Positions 58,540 through 64,000 of a stretch of DNA of 64,000 nt are shown here, piece after piece. The DNA lies in NCBI RefSeq assembly GCF_033807575.1, contig NC_084703.1, forward strand, positions 7,936,001 to 8,000,000, written 5' to 3'. The first letter of the stretch is position 1; each line of letters begins with the position of its first letter. Made by a program: the position numbers and the translations under genes. The notes beneath the pieces are model-generated. The model made no database searches, had not been told where the DNA came from, and saw nothing but the letters and a program-made list of their open reading frames with translations. The DNA is from Cydia pomonella. Taxonomy: Eukaryota > Arthropoda > Insecta > Lepidoptera > Tortricidae.

Positions 58540-58672
58540 CAAGTTTTTAAAGAGTCGGCAACGCGCATGTAACACCTCTAAAACTTTAGAGCGTCCATAG
58601 GCTAGGGCGACTGCTTACCATCAGGCGGGCCGTATGCTTGTTTGCCACTGACGTGGTATATAAAAAAAGACA
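58540..58672 (-). repeat. Repeat family F, copy 4 (inverted)
   Basis: The plus strand reads agtcggcaacgcgcatgtaa, cgactgcttaccatcaggcg and ggccgtatgcttgtttgcca, the reverse complement of the other copies. Confidence 0.75.
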
Positions 58673-58923
58673 AGAGATAATAGATAAATGAATGCGCTAA
58701 ACTATCCAAAAAAATGTCTACGTGACAGTTTCTCCATATAACGAGTCATAGAGACCGTCATTCGACGTGAGAGGTATAGTTTCCAACTGAAGTTTCTATT
58801 TCTATTTCGGCAGGTTTTGGCATTAAATAGCAATTTTATTATGATTTTTTATTATTATTTCAATGCAAGTGTGCCAAGTGTGTCATTTTGTACGAGTCCC
58901 GAGATGTCTTTTGTGAGCTGTAG

Positions 58924-59054
58924 GCAAAGGCAAAACGTCCCACTTTGTTGCTTGCAACAAGGATGCCTTGTTAGGTTATTCGTATAAAGATGCAAGCAAA
59001 TCTCGTCCTTGTGGCAAGCGACAAAGTGGGATGTTTTGGCCGCCGCGGTCACAT
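58924..59054. mobile_element. MITE family H (copy 2, best preserved)
   Basis: The left arm aaaacgtcccactttgttgc / ttgcaacaagga is mirrored by ccttgtggcaagcgacaaag / tgggatgttttgg. The loop contains ggttattcgtataaagatgc. Related copies are at 11925-12036 and 61131-61258. Confidence 0.8.
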
Positions 59055-59973
59055 ATAAGGCCATTATCACACTGGCCGCGATTCGCACGTCGCTCCTATG
59101 TGTAAGCTAATAATGTGAAGCTTTGATTGTTAACACATTCACTCCCTCGAACCCGCCTAGTAACCGCTCTTTTAACTTTTGTTAACATGACAGACAACCC
59201 TACTCATGGATTGTTATTATAGGTAGTCATATAACAGGCTACGCCAAAGAGCCCATTTAGCCGGGCGGATAACGCCACGGCTAGCAGGGTTGACACCATC
59301 AAAGAAGTTTTAATTGTTAAGTATATTATTTGGAGGTAGGTAGAATATTTTATACGTCATGTCATGATCTAGAACATCACGAATCAGTCTTAACATAAAA
59401 TAAGTTTTTTTAACCCCATTCGCTTCGGGGTATGGCTAAGTACAATTAAGAAAACTGAATGACAGTTTTTTTTTTTAAAGTATTTATAGCGTTATTCTAA
59501 CACGGACATTATATTTAAAAATTCACCGAACAATTGAAAACTGACATATCAATAACATTTCCAATATCAATCGTCAGAGATAGTACTTGAGTTTAGTAGC
59601 AAATGTATAAATTCATACCAAACACTAATCAATATGTAAACAGACCTTAAGGCAAGTGTACACTCTCGTAGGAGCCTTATCAGATTGAAATAAATCATTG
59701 ACTATTTCCAAAATGGAGTAAATTGGAGTACCGGTTTCTTTAAGAAAATTACTTAATTTAAGCTCAGGAAGGCACCCGTGAAATTAATGGACTTAAAGTA
59801 TACAAGAAATGTAGAATATAACAGGAATACTGTCCTAAATTATGTTTTCTTTATTTGCTGTTTTTATTTACCTACTGCTATTATTTCACACACAATTGTA
59901 GGTGGCTTGGTGGCCACCCAGTACCAGCTTTGCACAGTTAAAGTTGCCATATGTCAGGATTTTCCCTGATGTA

Positions 59974-60255
59974 TCAGGGCTTTTGGCCCTTAGTCAAAAC
60001 TGCAGGAGACATGGCAAGTGTCACGGTTTTTAAAAAAACCTCAGCAATAGAAGCCAGCTTAGGTTGGAATTGGGCATAGCCTCCTGAGTCCCAGAGGCCT
60101 TTATAAAGGACAAATTTCAAAACATTATATTTAACATTCACTAAACAAGACATGGTTCCTAATTCAAAAACTAAACATCGTTTCTGGGATCCAAGAGGAT
60201 AGGAAATTTTGTAAGCCACAGAGAGAAGAAATTGAATAATTGTCACTTGGACCAA
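59974..60255 (-). other. Unrecognised minus-strand open frame of ~100 codons
   Basis: The frame has no true ATG start at 60255 (it begins at TTG) and contains VLYKGLWDSGGYAQFQP and KLASIAEVFLKTV. The region to 60665 contains a second open frame (ILPPSESQNYSPQQRKEL). The sequence looks more protein-like than its surroundings, and could be an old pseudogene or repeat protein. I recognise no family. Confidence 0.15.
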
Positions 60256-61130
60256 TTTCAGGGTAAAAAATAAGGACTAAAAGAAAATCCCTTGACAGAG
60301 TCATAGCTGCGTTTTAACCAATCTACAATGGGATTGGCCAGCATTATTTGTAACCATAAAGACTTTTTTACCACACCAGCTTGTAAGGGCTTTCTTGATT
60401 GTTCAAAAACGAAAACGAGAGTTGCATTTTATCCACATGTGTGGCTAAGTATTAAATGCAAATTTTGAGTTGTTTCCTTATATTGGCTGGTAGAATTGAC
60501 TTTTAAATGATGAATTTTAATGATAAATATTTTATAACATTCATTTGGATTTGATTTTGTTTGATGGTTTAGAGTTAGTTCCTTGCGTTGCTGTGGTGAA
60601 TAATTTTGTGATTCACTTGGTGGCAAAATTTGTTTAACCCTTTTGCCTTGAAACCCTCGCAACATTCAAGATTCCACTTTTCGAACCACTCACTACGCTC
60701 ATGATTAAATTTTAAAATGTTCACTTGCTCGGGTATCAATATTAGCATGAGCGGTTAAACAACAACTGCCCCCTTGGGTTACATTCTAAGTATAAATTAC
60801 CATACCCATGAAGGAAAGAATAACAAATAAAATAAAAATTGACTTTCGCATTTGACAATTTCACTGGTGCTTATCCTTGTAAGTTCTTAAAATATAGTTT
60901 CAACCTTTTATTAAGTAATAGATTAAACTGATTTGATTTCATCCAACAAAAGGATTTACAAGGATAAATATCAAAAAATATGGACTATTAGTTTTATTCA
61001 TTCATTGAATACATGATGGGCATAAGATTTCAGTCCCAAAAAATTATTCAAAACACATTAATGACTGGATTATAGTTTTAATAGCCAGATTTTGTTTTTC
61101 TATTTATATTAATGAATACATATGTGACCA

Positions 61131-61258
61131 AAACCGGCAAAACACCCCATATTCGCTATTGTTGCTTGCAATAAGGTTGCCTTGACAGGTTATTTGTAGG
61201 TTAATTTTGTTCTCGTGGCAAGCAACAAAGTAGGATGTTTCACCGGTTTCAGTCACAT
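61131..61258. mobile_element. MITE family H (copy 3)
   Basis: tatgtgaccaaaaccggcaa ... gtttcaccggtttcagtcaca, with inner arms attgttgcttgcaataagg / gtggcaagcaacaaagtagg. Imperfect arms over the full length. Confidence 0.75.
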
Positions 61259-62240
61259 GTAATCAAATCACATAAGGTGTGTGGTCAAATGTAATTCACT
61301 TCAGAGTGTCAGATTATTTTGAAAATGGATTATCTGCTATTGTATAGCATTATGGGTAATTTTAGGAATTATCAATATGAGTGTTTCAGAGTTATCTAAA
61401 TACACCTTAATTTATATTAATAAAAAAAGAGAGTTTGACAAGACCTTCTTATGAGAAGTCTATTAATAATAATTTATCTGTTAAAATTATGATTGTATAC
61501 TAAATAACATCCAAAATACATTAAGATGTATTCGGTTAATATCGAAAATCCCGAAAATCATTAAATATCACTCATATTGTAATAAGAGTCTTTTTGGAAT
61601 TATTTGCCACTATTTAGTGTTTTTTTTTTTTGTGAATGGGTTTTGGAAATGAGTAGCAAATTGTAAATCAACTAACTAAACCATTGCAGCAGCAGCTTTT
61701 AAATTAATAAATATATCTACTTACATTTAATGAAAATCATGTCTTATTGGACAGCATAGAAATGTTAATACTATGATTATGACTAACATAAATTAACAGT
61801 GAGTAAACCAACTGCTAATAAAAATTGCAAACAATAAGTGCATTTAATGAAATTCTGACAAATTATATTATAACATTCCGTGTAGAAATACCGTGAACTT
61901 TTTATAAATAAAAGCGAAGTTACGAAAGCCCAATAAAGTTAAAAGATCACAATAACAACAATGTTTAGAATAACAATAAAACAATGACATCCCATAAGAA
62001 ATATTCCCATTCGGTTAACGTTACGCTCAATCCCAGGAAAATAATATATTCACCACCAGATGAGCAATAGCGAGCCGAGCAAGCGGAACAAGGGCTCGCT
62101 TCATTTATTTATGTTACACCAAGTACTAAATCAAACAAAGGATGCATTATAAATCAAAACAAAGTAACAACTATCTCTGGTGGCTTGTGGTCACCATACA
62201 CATAACATACAGTGAGGTAAATAAAAAGCCAAGTAACGCA
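61259..62240. other. AT-rich non-coding DNA, nothing recognised
   Basis: No supported feature. Confidence 0.4.
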
Positions 62241-62241
62241 C

Positions 62242-62296
62242 CTTCGAGGGCCAGGTACATAGGTGGAACCCGGTGACATGAGGAGTACATTAACAT
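62242..62296 (-). CDS. Possible first coding or 5' UTR exon on the minus strand
   Basis: On the minus strand ATG at 62296 opens 18 codons (MLMYSSCHRVPPMYLALE) before a donor-like GAAG/GTGCGT. A second ATG in another frame gives MSPGSTYVPGPR. The patch is GC-richer than its flanks. It could be the first exon of an unknown gene arranged divergently to UBE2K, about 0.9 kb away. It could also be the missing 5' UTR exon of Ddr: joined to 36791 both small frames meet a stop within five codons, which would make them upstream ORFs. Neither can be settled here. Confidence 0.25.
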
Positions 62297-63177
62297 AACT
62301 CTGTCCTTACACAGTCCGAATCACTAGCCATAACATAGTTATTTTAACACTAAAATATTCCCGGAAGCTATTACCGACCAATAAACACCATTTTACTTAG
62401 ACTTTTATTAATAAATCTTCAAAATAAAGATTCACTGAATGAAATAAAATATATACACCACCATCCAATTTCAATCGACCATAGCATAAAGCCTTGCGTG
62501 CGTTTCTGAAGACTGATGAGAAATTTAGCTTTTGTCTATGGATGACTTGAGACGAATAAAAGAAAGCAAGAGCGCAAGTCCGCACACAGTCAGCTTCGTA
62601 ATTGTTGTCTATTCCCGGAAATACCTTTACTCATTCTTAGCTTACTCCGTGCTTATCAAAGAATATAAGTGCTTATCAAAGAATATAATACTCACTAGGT
62701 GCTTATTCAATAGAAAATTATCACTAAATTGTGAAATCTAATGATTTTAAATTGTATTGTAACTAGGACTAAGTAAATATTTTTATAATATTTGGAAGAA
62801 AATTGATCCTATAATAATTGTACAAATTTAACCAATGGCAAAAAACGTATGAATGGAAAACTAGCATAATATGTTTATTAAAGTCGGCATGCCATTTCCG
62901 TCAGTGGAAAAGGGCGGCAAATAAAAAAAAACTAGGCACGCAAGGTTATCGTTGCAAAAAAAATCTGAATTTCGCGCCATTTTCTACTGAAAAAGTTGTT
63001 TCACCGGCTCTAAATGTATAATTTTTATACATCTGCTTTAATTTGATTCCACAACTATTCGTCTTTATTTGATTTGAGTAGAAAGACTCGTGTGATTAGT
63101 TAGTATGATGGCAACCCTAATCTAAATAGCCATCCTTATTTTGTTGTCTTTCAAAAACCCTACTAAATTTTAGTTCA

Positions 63178-63206
63178 TTCAGTGATTTTTATTAGTGGTT
63201 TCAATA
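63178..63206 (+). promoter_or_regulatory. Candidate initiator and 5' UTR of UBE2K
   Basis: TCAGTG at 63179-63184 resembles the insect initiator and would leave a 5' UTR of about 25 bases. Evidence is only the motif and its position; transcription may start further upstream. Confidence 0.25.
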
Positions 63207-63269
63207 ATGGCCAATATATCAGCCAAACGAATTAAGAGAGAATTCAAAGAAATCATGAAAAGTGAAGAG
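63207..63269 (+). CDS. UBE2K: Ubiquitin-conjugating enzyme E2 K (E2-25K), first coding exon, partial gene
   Basis: ATG at 63207 opens exactly 21 codons, ending at a consensus donor (GAAGAG/GTGAGA). The peptide begins MANISAKRIKREFKE and ends IMKSEE. It matches the highly conserved N-terminal helix of UBE2K/E2-25K (in Drosophila called UbcD4), a class II E2 that builds Lys48-linked ubiquitin chains in the cytosol and carries a C-terminal UBA domain. The exon length and phase-0 end are compatible with a conserved gene structure. The catalytic UBC core and the UBA domain must be encoded beyond the right edge; I found no second exon up to 64000. The ATG has A at -3 and G at +4. Only this helix is visible, so identification rests on 21 residues, but the match is distinctive. 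Confidence 0.85.
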
Positions 63270-64000
63270 GTGAGAGATAGAATTCGATAACGTCATCAAT
63301 TGTTAGCAATAATAACCTCATGGAAGCAATTACTTGCAGTTTTGTTGTGTCGTATTTTAGCGAGAATACTGAGCTATTGGAGGTCAAAGTGCTTCGTAAT
63401 ATGCTGCGAATGTCTCTCTATTTAATGCCTTGACTATTTCGTACCTTTATGTGGCTTTTGCTAAATTTGCTTGAAAAACAATTTACAAATTTTTAGATCC
63501 TCTTACTAAAGTATTATCTTAATATCTATATAATCTCTTTAATTCTTAATTAATTTACCCTGATAATTAATTTGCGGCGAATTATATTGTAGGCAATCTT
63601 ACAGAAAGTGCAAAGTTACATTTATGGGCTTAATCTTAAATAATTTGAGAATCATTATAACAAACAGCTGTTGTTGAGTACCTCAAAAATGGCCTTATGT
63701 ATATTTGTATACTTTAGTAAAATGGCGTTAATTAAGAAATCAAGTTTAATTTAAATCATCATAAAAGTAAACATTTTTAAATACTGGAGATAATTTATAA
63801 GAAAAGTCATTATATTTTCATTTATGATAATACATAAACAACTATGTTTACTGCAATGTAACAAATCATTGCTAATGTTGGATAGCAATGACTGACATTA
63901 TAAGCAATGTTTTGTACTAAAAAAATTAAATTAAATGTTATCAATATCTAAATTATGTAAGTATTAAAACCTGAAAATGAAAAGACAACATGTTCAGTAG
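63270..64000 (+). other. UBE2K: First intron of UBE2K (incomplete)
   Basis: AT-rich sequence following the donor at 63270. No second exon or repeat recognised. Confidence 0.6.

Noticed and set aside
59974..60665. Conserved protein-coding gene
   Set aside because: Two open minus-strand frames look somewhat protein-like, but they lack a start, splice borders and any family I can name.

Overview
The window looks like AT-rich insect nuclear DNA, most likely from a moth or butterfly (Lepidoptera). The evidence is a sparse set of small exons with GT-AG borders and GC-rich third codon positions, set in very long introns or intergenic DNA. That DNA is packed with short inverted-repeat (MITE-like) elements, tRNA-headed SINEs and pieces of non-LTR retrotransposons that I associate with lepidopteran genomes. 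The order-level call rests on recognition of repeat families, not on a search.

Host genes. Two exons on the minus strand (36690-36791 and 15222-15327) splice in frame. Together they encode a signal peptide followed by the start of the discoidin domain of a Discoidin Domain Receptor (Ddr-type receptor tyrosine kinase); the rest of that gene must lie left of the window. The intron between them is about 21.4 kb and holds a large share of the window's repeats. At the right edge, 63207-63269 (+) is the first coding exon of the ubiquitin-conjugating enzyme UBE2K (E2-25K / Drosophila UbcD4 type), which continues beyond the window. Less certain first-exon candidates lie at 38419-38483 (+), 26694-26762 (+) and 62242-62296 (-). 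A possible terminal exon lies at 38-120 (+).

Mobile DNA. The most complete element is an apparently intact 2846-bp DNA transposon (46711-49556). It has matching ends (TAGGGTGGTCCA), an 8-bp target duplication and an uninterrupted 745-codon transposase-like frame whose spacing of Asp, Asp and Cys-x-His resembles hAT transposases. It sits next to the C-terminal remnant of a non-LTR retrotransposon. A 5'-truncated Jockey/CR1-like LINE with an 8-bp duplication occupies 12366-14694 (-), and a decayed RTE-like LINE lies at 52557-53402 (-). SINEs are at 51217-51527 (flanked by a perfect 16-bp duplication), 43321-43581, 44171-44432 and 56291-56563. At least fifteen hairpin or MITE copies occur, including a pair of 185-bp twins and a run of three adjacent MITEs at 4977-5468.

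Unusual structure. At 22309-23545 three repeat units that share their ends but not their cores lie head to tail. The first carries a 63-bp stretch that matches the internal-promoter part of a 5S rRNA gene. No bacterial-type operons, CRISPR arrays, functional tRNA or rRNA genes, or viral genes were seen.
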